Positions 12,067 to 23,620 of a DNA stretch of 64,000 nucleotides are shown one piece after another. The stretch comes from Pelomyxa schiedti (Eukaryota; Evosea; Pelobiontida; Pelomyxidae): positions 5,276 to 69,275 of the forward strand of contig JAHLWZ010000853.1 of assembly GCA_020536535.1 (NCBI GenBank), written 5' to 3'. Below the pieces are notes generated by a model, which saw only the letters and a program-made list of their open reading frames with translations, was not told the DNA's origin and ran no database searches. Both the position numbers and the translations under genes were made by a program. How positions within the stretch are numbered: position 1 is the stretch's first letter; every line of letters begins with the position of its first letter.

Positions 12067-13220
12067 ATGGTGGAGCCAATGATGGAGACGAAGATCGTTC
12101 TGTTGGGCGACACTGGTACATACATAGACCGCACACATCTCCTTTTTTTTACCGTCTCCCATTTCTATGCGATTTGATTGGATGCTCACTGGGCAATTTA
12201 AGGCGTTGGAAAAACGGCCATAGCACAACGGTTCGTTCAGGAAAAATTTGATGGTGGCACGGAGTCTACTGTTGGGGCTTCCTACTTCTCAAAACGATTG
12301 TGTGTCATGATCTTGAGTTCTTCACCACAATAACAAAAAAAAACCACAAAAGTACAATAGACGACATAGTTTTGAGACTACAGATCTGGGATACAGTATC
12401 TTTTTTTTCCTATCTTCATGAATGTACACTAATTGCGTAACTTCTCGTTGCTAGGCTGGTCAAGAGAGGTAAGCACCGCTTTTCTTGCCTTTTTCTGTAT
12501 AACACTTAACAGATTTAAAGCTTTGGTAGGAGCTCATGATATTTTTTGGCCCACTTAACCAAGCTTTTTCTCCCTTCATATTTGATATTCAGGCCCCGAT
12601 GTATTATCATGGAGCTTCTGGTGCCCTTCTTGTGTATGTAAGACTGTGATGTCCCAGAAACTCAACTAAAACAATACAAAACAAAGATATAACTCGACTA
12701 TTCCAAAAACTCTAGAGAAAGTGAAAGATTGGGCCAAAGGTATAAACTCTTCTCATTGCACTATTTTCTGATCCATTTCCAAGAACTTGCAATTAATGTA
12801 CCAGATGATATCGGTAAGCCTTTATTGTTTGCTTTCTTTGTCAGTCTTATTATTTCACTTTCGAAGTTATATCTGTTGTTGGATCAAAGACCGATTTATT
12901 ACCTACACAAACCAATCACCAAGAACTTGAGCAGCTATCTGCCGATGCCAAAGAATATGCCTCATCCATAAACGCAATTTTTGCTGAAACATCCGCCAAA
13001 GCCGGAACAGGTGTGCAATCAAAGGAAACACCAACTTCACAAATACTCTTCCTTCTTTGTACTGACTAAGAAACCTTTAGGGATCAACGAGCTGTTTACA
13101 GCTCTAGTTAGAGAAATTGTAAAGAGACACAAACCAAGTACACCAGACCCAAACGTAATCAACGTTGCATCAACACACACAACAAGCGGCCAAAAGACAA
13201 ACAATGGGGGTTGTTGTTAA
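12067..13220 (+). CDS. Rab5/Rab21/22-like small GTPase
   Basis: Spliced exons give a full Rab. The P-loop GDTGVGKT is built across the first intron. Switch I contains ESTVGASYFSKR. Switch II is LQIWDTAGQERFKALAPMYY, whose ALAPMYY(H/R)GA form is typical of Rab5, Rab21 and Rab22. The G4 motif is GSKTDL, with Ser in place of the more usual Asn, and G5 is ETSAKAG. The C-terminus is a hydrophilic tail ending GGCC for double geranylgeranylation. Such Rabs act on early endosomes and phagosomes. Start ATG 12067 is the Met directly before the first beta-strand (KIVLLGDTG). Seven or more short introns split about 200 codons. Assignment to a precise subfamily needs a tree. Confidence 0.85.
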
Positions 13221-13578
13221 AAGAATTTCCTTGTTATTTTGTTTTTGTATGAGACTTGACTGCGGGCTATGCTTTCTTCTGACTGTAGGAAGCCTTAGGC
13301 GGCTGTCAGTGGGAGGTAGTACAAGCGCGTTGCTTGGCAACATTAAAACTAATACCTAGATTTTGGCAGGTGACCCTGAGACTGGAAGTACTTCAATGGG
13401 ATCGAACTAGAAGAGACCAGTGATAGCATTACGGCACTTGCCCCATTCACTTTGTTTGTTCACTGGCTACTGTGTTTTCACGCTGAATTTCCCCGCTGTG
13501 AGCACCTCGTAGTTACACCACTGTTTTCCCCTTGAAACCAATTTCGTGTTTCGTTAAAAATTTGTAGAAGCGGAACCA

Positions 13579-16500
13579 ATGCCGTGGTACTATTGTCACA
13601 CGCGTTATGTGCCCCAGCGCAAATGCGAGCTGCTACTGGAAGAGGGCGACGTAGTCAACGCCGTGGCAGCGCGCCCCGAAGTAGCCAAGTCTCCCGGCGG
13701 GGCAACAACCGCCCCTGCTGCCTCTACCACCACCGCCACAACAGCTGCGACTACCTCCACTGCTGCTGCGGCGGATGCCGACCCCGCCGCCACGGCGGAG
13801 GCAGACAAGCAGCAGGCACCTGCACCATCTTCGACGGCGGAGGGGAAGCCGCCCGCCCCCGAGGGAGCAGGGGGGAACACCAACGAGGGCGGGGGGGCAG
13901 AGGCCAAGGAGGAGGAGGGGGGCGGGACTGCGACTGCGACTGTGACTGTGACTGGGGCCGGGGTTGGGGCCGGGGCTGGGCCCGGGCTCGAGGAGCTGTT
14001 GAGGGACGGGGGGCCCGACGACGATAAGGTGGAGTGGATGTTTGGCGAGGCGGGGGGGAGGCACGGCAAGTTCCCAAAGCACGTGGTGCAGCCGGTCGAT
14101 TGCTCCACCGTCGACGTTGCTGTGGTTCTGTATGACTGGGCTCAGTCTGCTCCTGGTATGTTCCCAGCGCATATGTGTGCTTTTTTGCTGGGATTTTGTT
14201 CGCCACTTCTCACGGTGGTGCCTTGTACTCCCAGATCAATTGTCTCTCAAAAAGGATGAATTGGTGCATGTTAGTGAAAAACTTGAAACTGGGTGGTGGA
14301 GAGGTGCTACGTCGAGCAATAAAGGTGCACCCTGCACCTCCAAAGAACACTTACTCAATCAAGTAAACACATTTTGATTAGGGCTATTTCCAAGTAATTT
14401 TGTGAGTGCTCTACCACAAACATGGAAGACTGCAGTTGCTACATTTGACTACTTGCCCACGGACCCATCACATTTACGGTTGCCTTTCAGGATACATAGT
14501 AACCTAACAGACTCCTCAGCTTTACTAAAGGTTCTACTGTTCTCACGTTCACTGATGACCCAAGTGGCTGGGCAGTTGGAGTTTATAATGGGTAGGATTA
14601 TGTAGTTCGCACAACAAAGATTTAAAATACTATGTAACCAAGCAGTACTTTTGCACCCATACACCTAGATGACTGACCACATATATAGCCAGAAAGGTGT
14701 ATTCCCTGGGAACCGCGTTCGAGTGTTAGAACCTCTTCCTCCACCTGTGGAACCAGAAAAGGCACCTGGAGACGATGACGCCATCTCTATTGGAGAGGAA
14801 ATGGTAGGATCACTTGGCAGTATTTCAGGGTTGTCCCTATCTCCAACCCCCACTCCAAGGAATCAAGTAATTCTGTTGGTGATTTCACACAGAAACTCAA
14901 CACACAAAAGGAAATAAAACATACTCCGAAGCTGCGTGCAAGAAAAGATCGACTTAGTGCCTTAAAGGAAACACATGTAAATCACTCCAATACAGCGCGG
15001 AGGACAAAAGGTTCTATTGACAATGTGAATGCCGGGGAAGCTCTCGCTGTGGCAGTCGCTGCAGCAGCTGCGGTTTCTGACAACGAAAACGAACTACCAG
15101 CAGAACCAGTCCCACCCCTTCCAGAATTTGCTGAGAGTGAAGAAGAGGCGTCTGTGTACTATGAACGCCAATCAGGTGGCGAAGAATCGCGTGACAATTC
15201 TGGAAGTTCCGAGGAGAGTGGATGTCACTGCTCAAGTAAATGCAATGATGTTTGTTTACTGTCTGAATAAACTCATTAGAAAGGAAGAACAGGAGAAGTT
15301 GCCATTGTCATTGCAATTGCAACAACGTATGAGGGGAAAAAAGGCAACTATACAAACAAAAAATTGCATTGTAGGGATTGCTGTCCAGACATTATAAGAT
15401 AAAGGAACTCGAAATTGCTTTGCAAGAGGAAGTTCAAGCAAGAACTCACTGCCAACAGGAAAAACGGTACCCTTTCTGACAATTTCAATCTCTCATCTGC
15501 CACAGACAACTGGAAGCTCTAGTAGAACAAGCAAATAGACAGGTCCGCTATGAGAAAGAGCGTACACGCACATTGGTTTCTGAGTGTGAACATTTGAGCA
15601 GGGCACTGAAGGTTATGAAATTGAAAATTGAAAACAAAACTTAAGTGAGGGAAAACAAAAACAATAGAACACCAAGGTAAAAATGAAGCAATACAGTAGC
15701 ATCGATTCTCGTATGGAGCAATTATCTGTCAAGGTATCACAGGATACCAATGAGTGTCAAACCTCATCAGATCAAATTGCCTTTCTGCAAGGACAGGTTT
15801 TTTCCCACCTGCCTCCTAAGCTTTTCCAATCCTGGAATGAGAAAGGTGCAAAATCTTACAGACCAATTGACAAATGCCAGAAACGCAAATGCCGCTCTCG
15901 AAGCTGACTTGCATTTAGAAAAACTCAATTCCAAGTAATCCAAAGCCTGGCCTCTTTGTGCACATGACACATTATTTAACAGGAAGCTAGTGACAAGCAT
16001 TGCTACTCTGCGAGATCGTCTTGTGGCCGAATCCCTCGTTTCGGCACCAAAGAACGCACTCAATGAGCCCGAGAATTTCTTTTCAACGTTGCAGTCTCTC
16101 CAAGAATTGACAAACTCCCTGGTTCCTTACTAGCAACTCCCTTCTACACTGATAAACACTACTAGGTACGTGAACTTAGAGTTGCGCGGGATGAGGTAAA
16201 TAGTAATCAGCTGTTGGTTCAGGTAAGAAGACGACCAATTACTATTGCTCAACATCCTACCAGTTAAGAACCAGTTGGGAGAAAGAACTGCAAAGAAGAA
16301 AAAAGTTGGAAAAAGAAAATGAAAGGTATTCTTTCATTTTGGATTTTTTCCTTATCTCTCAAAATTCAAAATTTTTGTTTTAGGTTGCATGCCGCGTTGT
16401 CTGCTTTGGAAAAAGTTCCTCCACTGCCTTCACAGCCTCCGCCCACACTCTCAGCTAGCTCCCCAGCACACTTGCAAGCACAGATAAAGTCTCTAAGAGC

Positions 16501-16597
16501 CAGATGTCTCAAGGAGATGCATGCAAGAAGCCAAGTAGAGCTACAGCTTACTCAAATGCGGAAGTCGGTCCAAAGCCAGAACAACAAAAATTCCTGA
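13579..16597 (+). CDS. Triple SH3-domain, coiled-coil adaptor protein
   Basis: The first exon starts an SH3 fold (YVPQRKCELLLEEGDVV) that is interrupted by about 125 residues of Ala/Thr/Gly/Glu/Pro low complexity, then resumed (EWMFGEAGGRHGKFPKHVV). SH3-2 is complete after splicing (VVLYDWAQSAPDQLSLKKDE, GWWRG, NFVSALP). SH3-3 reads AVATFDYLPTDPSHL and ends KGVFPGNRVRVLEPLPPP. Next is an acidic, serine-rich linker, then long coiled coil from about 15270 to 16590 (ELEIALQEEVQART, QLEALVEQANRQ, LEADLHLEKLNSKK, ELQRRKKLEKENERL). It ends in a basic helix (SRCLKEMHARSQ-like region, stop 16597). Likely a cytosolic scaffold linking proline-rich ligands, for example in actin or endocytic assemblies; partners are unknown. 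The insert exon is far more GC-rich than the rest. Confidence 0.8.
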
Positions 16598-16982
16598 TGC
16601 CATTCCTGCCGTGCCAGACTCGCTCATAAATATGCTATATAAATACAATAGCTGAGGCCTCAAGTAGCCTTCCTTGCCTTCACATTCCACCCGCTTTGCA
16701 GTACATCAATTGTGGTGCACTGTCTAACAAAGTGTAACACTTTGTGTGAATAAATAATCCGCAATCTATTGTTTTCCATTAGAGCTAGTTTTGAGAGAAT
16801 TCAGAGGATTAAAAGTACCTTCACATCTATAAGCCTGCCTTCCCATGTGAGCAATTCTCTCACAACAGCAAGCGCATTCCACTTGGGAAGAAGCAGATAA
16901 CTTCTTCAAGTTGTGACAGCATAATTGTCTTTCAATCGTCTAATAGAAACTATTAGGAGGCTACTTACAGCTCAACGCAAAA
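16598..16982. other. Gap between convergent genes
   Basis: About 385 bp of AT-rich DNA lie between two convergent stop codons. It holds an AATAAA-type hexamer within GAATAAATAA near 16748, suitable as a poly(A) signal for the plus-strand gene. Nothing else is seen. Confidence 0.4.
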
Positions 16983-17373
16983 TCACACCTTGCGAACGCA
17001 AAAGCTAATTGCGGACATCCACTCGTTCATGGTTGCTTGTGAGTCGGCGATGAGAACGTAGTCGCGAGTCTTGGTGTGCACTACGAACGTGTGCGATCTC
17101 GATGTATTCACAAAACATGACACCCCTTCCCTCAATGAGATCAATCCTTGTGGGTGTCCCATCTATAAAGGAAACGCGACGTGAGATCTTAAGTACAGAC
17201 AACACCCAGGACAAATAGCGAGAGGAAAAAAACACGCGAAACAAACGAAATACCTTCTCGGTCTTGAAATACGCGAGACCGGAACTCGAAAGTACGAACC
17301 AACGCCTTTGTACTGTCCTTAGTGCACCTCCCTCCTTCGACATCCACCCATTCTTTATGACTTTGTCCATCAT
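16983..17373 (-). CDS. Small PH-domain-only protein
   Basis: Two exons encode about 100 residues that form one pleckstrin-homology domain and little else. Exon 1 gives KNGWMSKEGGALRTVQRRWF and VLSSSGLAYFKTEK. An intron of about 93 nt (17161-17253) follows. Exon 2 gives GHPQGLISLREG and SHTFVVHTKTRDYVLIADSQ, then MNEWMSAIS, the C-terminal helix with its invariant Trp. The basic pattern K-x-(9-11)-R-x-R seen in high-affinity phosphoinositide binders is only partly present, so lipid binding is possible but not certain. Start is the first Met before the domain (17373, or the next Met at 17370); stop is TGA at 16985-16983. Confidence 0.75.
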
Positions 17374-17655
17374 CGCGAGAGTAATAATTTATATCGCGTA
17401 TCTGTTATCACCGTCTCTCGTGTCTTGTTTGTTGTTGTTTTTTTTTTTTTAAAATGTTGTTTCGTTCTTGTACGTTGGTTAAAAAGATTTGGGGCAAATT
17501 CTTGGTTTTGTGTTGCGTGGCTTGGGGCAGTTTTCTTTTGGGGGAATTTAAAGAAAAGCCACGCGAACTGCCGTTTATGGTAGTTGTGGATGTTAGATGA
17601 TCAATCGATCAATCTCAATACATTTTGTACACCGGGATCTATCTTTAGGGCTCGG
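17374..17655. other. Gap between same-strand genes
   Basis: About 280 bp separate the stop of the TMEM237-like gene and the PH-gene start. It contains a T-rich run at about 17437-17450. No further feature is seen. Confidence 0.35.
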
Positions 17656-19716
17656 CTAGTTGTGTGTGAGATTTTGTGGGTTCGGTGTGGCATTTGGAGG
17701 AGTGTGCTTGGTTGTTGTTACTGGGGTTGGGGCTGGTGGGGGTGTGTAATGTAGAAGAGGGTTTACGAATGAGGCCAGAACCCACCCGGCAATTCCGGCA
17801 CAGCAGCGGATTCCGTTGAATATCTGCCACTTTTGCAGGGTGTTCTCAACCGAACTGGTAACTAGAGTGTTGTCTCCATACCTGCGGAGAAATAAGTTAG
17901 CAATTTAGGTTGTACATGTAGAACAATAGGGTGCGGAGCATTACCAACCAGGTATTCTTTGTTCAGAGTAGTAAAGGGCATCGTCGATTGGTACATTTGC
18001 GAGTGTGAAAACAAAGCATATGGTGAACACTAATTGAAAGTTAGTCTGCCCAAGAAGGGAAGCTTGCACTCACAAACTATAAGGAAAATGTCAAAAACGG
18101 GCTGTGTCAATGGTTTCCCATTCCACTGGGCACGTCTATCCCTGGCAAATCTGTCACAGGCACCAAGCAGGGAAACAGACGTGAGGAAGAAAAACAAGTG
18201 TTGCACAGGTCGGGCAATCGAAGAATAAAATCTTAGAAATGAGGCTGCACTGGATGCAGCACCGGTAATCGGTGGAGAATGCAGTCTCGGGAGCGGGCTG
18301 AGAACGGAAATTGGGGGGACAGGGAGGTTGTTGATGTTGAAACTATAGAGGCTGAGAACAAACAGAAGAAGTGAAGCACCTCCAAGAAGTCCTTGCACAG
18401 TGAAAAAAAGCCAAGCAGTGACGAAACTAATTTGCTTTTTGTCTTATGGGTTAATAAGATAGTTGAAGCTAAAGATACTTCTATAGTCATTCGTATAATG
18501 TCATTCTCTGTTTGAAGTTGCATCTGGTCATCTGTGGTCGTCTCTGTAGGGGGTGCCTCTTTCAATTCTGAATCTTTAGTAATTCGCTTGAAATTCCCAG
18601 TTACCACATCTGTTACTTGTTGGAATGTAGTACAAAGTAGTTTGTGGTACAAACTCTCCATATAGTAGTCGCGTACTACATGTGGTGGTGTCACATTTGG
18701 AATATTGTCTTGAGGAAGGCTACTGGGACCCCGCTGTTCAAGTTCTACCTGTCTTACAGAAGCATCCTTAGTACTTTATATTTACTACAGATAAAAAAAA
18801 AAAAGAAGGAGGGAAGCTTACACAGGATCTCTGTGGTGCTGCCGATTTTTCATTCTACGTTTCGTGTAAGTAAAAATAGAAAGGTTTAACGAAATACAAA
18901 CGGTGTGTGTGTGACAGACTCCTGGTCCCCATCGTGCTCATGACCGCCTCGAGTTCGTGTCTGTTTCATCTTACTTGTGTGTGAAGGAGACAAAGACTTA
19001 TGGGTCGAGTTTCCCAGAGACCGACCACCCTTACGCGTTGATGTTCTCTCATTTTCACTGTCACTATCACTTGCTACCAAGTCATCACTCCCATAATCAT
19101 CGTTGTCACTGTCATTGTAAACGCCGTCGTCCTCCTGGAACGGGGCAGCGTTAGGGTGCAAATTTGACGCCCGGCGGCCATCCCTTCCACCGCCAGAAGC
19201 AGCAGGAGCAGCAGCAGACTTATGGGAGGACTTCTTCTTTGCCGGGTCGCGAGCACGCGGCTGCGGCGGGGGCGGAAGCAGCCCGAGCTTGCTCCTGTGC
19301 GTGAGCACGCCGCTGTCATTGTTTGTGTTGTTGTTGTTCAACTTGGGCGCCGACGCACGCCTGCTGCTGTCGTCGTCGTAGTCGTCGCCTGCGGCGTCGG
19401 AGTCGCCGTCGTCGCTGGCGTCGGCGGGGGGTGCCCGTCGTTTGGTTGCTGAGGAGGCGGGCGACGGAGACGGTGTGGGCAAAGTAGATATGGGCGCAGG
19501 GCTCGTGGCTTTGGGTTTCGTTGGGTTGACTGTGGGTGTGCCGGCAGGGACACCAGTGGGTGTCGAGGAAGAATGGGGGCCCCCAGGGTCGGCCGCCGTG
19601 GGCTTCTTTTTGGCGGCAGGCGAGGCCGCTGTGAGAGATTTAGACAAGTTTTGGGGCAGTTGTAGCGGGGGAAGTGTCGTCTTCTTGCGTGCCAGCGCAG
19701 CGCCGTTGTCCGTCAT
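17656..19716 (-). CDS. TMEM237-like four-span membrane protein with long disordered N-terminus
   Basis: ATG 19716 opens a 277-residue first exon of disordered sequence: Pro/Ala/Ser/Thr-rich, then acidic (DDGDSDAAGDDYDDD) and basic. Downstream exons give four membrane spans. Span 1 is FTVQGLLGGASLLLFVLSLY. Span 2 is RPVQHLFFFLTSVSLLGACD followed by RFARD. Span 3 is VFTICFVFTLANVP. Span 4 is GIRCCAGIAGWVLASFVNP. The order and the phrase Y-S-x-x-A-x-P-x-Q before span 2, ending L-x-A-x-D-R, resemble animal TMEM237, a tetraspan protein of the ciliary transition zone that also has a long disordered N-terminus. The last exon ends in a Pro/Thr-rich tail (stop 17656-17658). If correct, the organism should build a cilium or flagellum. 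Similarity is judged from recalled family sequence, not a search. Confidence 0.6.
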
Positions 19717-20719
19717 TTCGTTAGTGAAATTGCTTCCCTGAAAGAGTCGTTGCTCACTGTAGAGGTGTTAGTCTATTGTGGTGCCCTTCATCATGCAAGC
19801 ACTCTCCTTGTGCCTTTGTGTCTGCGGACTGGATCACCAACAAGCTGGTGGAAACCCTCTATAGAAAACACAGTGGACAAACCCCCACAAAAAAAACCAA
19901 AAAAAGATGGGAGGTGCTCACCAGGAACCCATCGGGTGGTCCGGACCCACCCAACGCAGGCTCCCAGCATCCCACAACCGCGGTCCGCGTCGCGTCGCGC
20001 CACGAACACAAGGGATTGGTGTCATCCCGGTCCGTGGTCACGCGCATCACAGTCCTCGGCCCCGAATCCGCGTCGCGTCTCAATTCTCATTGAGCGCATC
20101 ACAATTTCGGGGAAGCAGGATGTCAGTAAGTCATTCCAGGAATGAACGGTCAGGAGCCTCTTTTGGTTATGGATATTGGACGTTTCAGTCAAAAAACGGC
20201 ATAATGAATGAAAAATAAAAACAACCAACAAAAAACAAGTTTATCCACTGGGCGCACCCAGTGCATTTCGTTTGATTTTGATGATAGTTTCGTTTTTTGT
20301 TTGTGTGGTTTTTGACTGAAACGTCCAATACTTCCATTTTATTGGGGCCCGGTCGGTTTTATTGGGACGTGCACTCAACCAACCTGGTATCGCGTGCTCT
20401 ATTTTTCTGCCGTGAATCTTACTGAGAACGCTAGATCCAACTCACGTTCCCCGATATGGTTGTCCATTTCGGGCAGGCCGGATCTATGCCTCTCATCGAA
20501 TGTACATGTGGTTTTCTCTCATTTTATACCCTCCGGTTTCGGCGCCGCCATCAGTTATGGGTGGAAAGACAATAGAAAAATAACCTTTCTTTTGTATACT
20601 CTCGACCTCATTAGGAGCCTCTGGTCCTAGTACCCGTGCATCACCTTCTTACGAGGAAATGCTAGGCTGAAACAGAACATCCCCTGATCACCCTAAATGA
20701 AATCACACGAAATAACTAA
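19717..20719. other. Gene-free interval between divergent genes
   Basis: About 1 kb lies between start codons at 19716 (-) and 20720 (+). Open frames (19750-20145 and others) overlap in all phases of a GC-rich patch and show no domain. The interval contains the palindromic element described at 20175-20329. Confidence 0.45.
20175..20329. repeat. Nested palindrome: 21-bp perfect inverted repeat with internal hairpin
   Basis: Arms at 20175-20195 (ATTGGACGTTTCAGTC plus an A-run) and 20309-20329 are exact reverse complements over 21 bp. Halfway between them, 20246-20263 forms CACTGGG-CGCA-CCCAGTG, a 7-bp stem with 4-nt loop. Stretches between arm and hairpin (around 20221-20237 and 20290-20308) are also imperfectly complementary. 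The whole 155-bp element could extrude as a cruciform or fold as RNA. It may be a small foldback transposon (MITE) or a regulatory structure between two divergent promoters. Confidence 0.7.
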
Positions 20720-23269
20720 ATGTATTACCAGCAACGGCAGTACCCTCCATCGTCACTCACGCCGCAACAGCAACAACACGAGCAGTACCGCGGGTACGGG
20801 GTGCAACAAGCCCCGCAGTATCAGCAGCACGCGCCCCCCGCTCCTCCCCAGCATTACCACCAGCAGCAGGCACCGCAGTACAACGGGTACAACGAACCGG
20901 GGGTGCGAGGCGTGTCGGTGCCGCCGCCTGGGCCCACGGCCACGGCCACGGGCAGGAGCGCGAGGGGGCCGGAGCAGCCGCGTGGTGGCCGTGAGCCGGG
21001 GGGGGCGGCCACTGTAGGGGGCTATTACTCTGTGGTGGTGGTGCGGTGCATGGAGCACGTGGGGGCGTGGGCGGGGTCGCCGGACAGCGTGCCTCGGGCC
21101 GTGGACCCCTCCGGGTGCAACGGAGGCCCGCGGGGCGGCGGCGGCGGCAGCAGCAGCGAGGGGGGCAGGGGTGGGTGGGACACAAGGGGAGGGGGAGGGG
21201 GAGGTGGGCAGAGGCACCAGCAGCACGAGTACTTGGCCCAGTACTTGGAGAAATGTGTGTGGAGTGCGGGAGGGGAAGGGAAGGGGAGGGGGACAATTGT
21301 TGGGGGGTTGTTATGTGCTGTGTTTGGGTTTGTGATGATGTGGTTTTGGTTTTTTTGTTTTGTTTTTGTTGTAGAGGCACCTGTTCCTCTTTTTTTTGTC
21401 ACTGATTTGAACCTAGGTTGGAGAGAGGGAATTCCTGTTACTGATGATGTTCTTGATAGGGCAGGAATTGACGCTGTGTTTTGTGTAATCAGGGGGTACA
21501 TTCAGTCACTGCCAGAGCCTCTTCTCGTTGTTGATGTGGAAATACTTTCCTGTACTTACCCGCAGTTTGATTCTTCTCTTATAAATACATGCAGCAAATG
21601 ATGAAGAGGCATGGAATTGTATTTCCAGTGCTGTTGCTACATTACAATTACCCAATTTTTCCGTGCTTCGTTCTCTTGTGTCTATGTGCAGAGACGTCAT
21701 TCACGCAGGGAGATCATCAGTATTCTTCTTCTCGATCCAATTTGAAGTAATGCTTCTTTTGGACCATAGTTGACCCCAATGTCCCTGTGGTTGCACTCAT
21801 GTTTATTTGAATATCAGCCAAATGGTGAACGTTTAAAGCAGGTAACGCGCTTACTTGTTAAAAAAGGAATGCCTAGGTACACAAAATTTGCCTACAACAA
21901 ACTGGCACCAACATTATTCACTTCCTCTCAACAACCAAGAAACTGAATTCCCTTTCAACACATACTAATTCTTTATTTATTTTTATTTCTTTCTGGTCTG
22001 ACCATCTATTTCTAACAGAATTTCGAATCAACAAAGTCCCAATAGTTATTCCCCTCCTGCAGTAATTGACCAGCGAAATAAAAATTTCTCTCACACTCAT
22101 ATTCCACCACCAGAGTTCAGTGATTTTCCACAGTCTCCAAACATTTTCTATTCCGACTCACTTCACTCACCTCTTGCACGTACTTTCCCTCAGACTTCCC
22201 TGTCACAATCGAGGCAACATTCTCCAGCACAACAACAAATTCTCGAACCAAGCTCCGCAAGAGATTTCGATCCCACATCGTACAGCTCAAGTTCCCACTG
22301 CCCACCGAATTATTACGATTTCCCACAAACTCCCATGAATGCACAACACCCCTCCACTCCGCAAGGTTTTCCCCTTCAACAATCCAACATCTCACCCGCA
22401 AGAGAAGCTCTGCGGGGCAACAACCATCCACACACCACTGAAGGGCACAATTTCTTAAATGAAGATGACCGCTACTCACCACCCTTTGGCTCCCAAAATT
22501 ACACCAACTGCAATGATAAGTCTCCTTATGACAGGAAACCGCCATTTCAACAACCCCTAGGTGAACTTGACAAATTAAAACAGCAAGTGCACACACTTCA
22601 GTTGAGAATCGACCAAACTGAAGGGGACTTGGCAAAGAAAAAAAGAGAAGCAGCTGCCCTCCAAACCTTTGTATGTAAAACCGTAACAACTCTTAAATTT
22701 GACCTCATTATTCCAAGAAAGAACGCGCAGAATCCGAACTGCTGGGCTACAGGCAAAACATGACAAAACTGGAAGAAAGACTGGCAGCCCTCGCAGCAGA
22801 AAATAGCACTCTACGCCAGCAGAATTCCGAACTGCAAGAAAGATGCAGAACATCTGAGGCAGAAATCCGCTCATTGCAACAACCACTCAAACAATCACAC
22901 ACAACTCCGCATTCCACTTCGTCACCCCCGCAGACTCCCACGCACTCGCGGCAGCCCTCGTCCACTCCATCATCATCTGCATCAGACACACCCACTCCGG
23001 ACAAAGCTGACAACAAATCATCACCTCCTGCCGATTCTGCGTCCAATTCCACGCCGACACCAGCATCGGCATCTTCGGCGGCTTCTGACCGCAATGAGGA
23101 TGAAAAGAAGCCCAAGAACAACCAGCACAACAAAGCCCGGCACCACAGGCACAGTTCCTCCCGCCACCACAGTCATTCAAAGGATAAACACAATGACAAT
23201 GACAATGACGGTACCACTGTTAACAAGGAAACACCCCCAGAGGGAGAAAGCGCTCCCACCAAAGACTAA
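20720..23269 (+). CDS. RhoGAP-like protein with Q-rich N-terminus and coiled coil
   Basis: Exon 1 from ATG 20720 is Gln/Tyr/Pro-rich, then Gly/Arg-rich (about 177 codons). After an intron ending at about 21374, the protein has features of the second half of a RhoGAP domain. CVIRGYIQSLPEPLL corresponds to the conserved K-x-x-L-R-x-L-P-E-P-L helix, and AVATLQLPNFSVLRSLVSMC to the L-P-x-x-N-x-x-x-L-x-x-L helix. I could not find the arginine-finger loop (G-x-F-R-x-x-G), so catalysis is uncertain; it may sit in an exon I did not resolve or be lost. The C-terminal half has a Ser/Pro/Asn-rich region, a leucine-zipper-like coiled coil (LKQQVHTLQLRIDQTEGDL; ERLAALAAENSTLRQQNSEL) and a hydrophilic His/Lys/Asp/Asn-rich tail to the stop at 23269. 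Likely a regulator or scaffold for Rho-type GTPases. Confidence 0.6.
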
Positions 23270-23620
23270 TTAATGACTTGTAGACAACCCAATCAACAAC
23301 TAACACAAACACCACCCACACAACAAGACAAAATACAACCAATTGAGCAAATGAATTTTTATTTTTTTGTGAGCATGGCAATTAGCTTAAACTGGCTCCT
23401 GGTGTCGGAAGTACTGTTTCGCAGTTTTCGCTTAATACAACCTTGATTGCTTCGCTGTGTCTTCAGTTTGCCAATTGGTATCTACAGGACCCACAACACT
23501 GCTTATGCTGTGGTTCCTGTTAGCCTTGCTGAGCCGAATTGATGCCGGAAAGGTCCGGCCAGGTGCCTCGGCTCATCATCACACATAATTCCCCCGAAAG
23601 AAAAATTAACGACACCGGTT

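Noticed and set aside
13605-14206. Three long minus-strand open frames (151-179 codons)
   Set aside because: They are shadows of the GC-rich low-complexity insert of the SH3 gene. The plus frame has SH3 halves at both ends; the minus frames are Pro/Ala/Arg repeats with no domain.
19750-20230. Overlapping plus and minus open frames between the TMEM237-like and RhoGAP-like genes
   Set aside because: Frames overlap in every phase of a GC-rich patch without motifs or splice support, so I treat it as intergenic.
20753-21501. Minus-strand open frames of 157-207 codons
   Set aside because: They mirror the Gln/Gly-rich first exon of the RhoGAP-like gene. The composition is explained by GC skew and no family pattern is seen.
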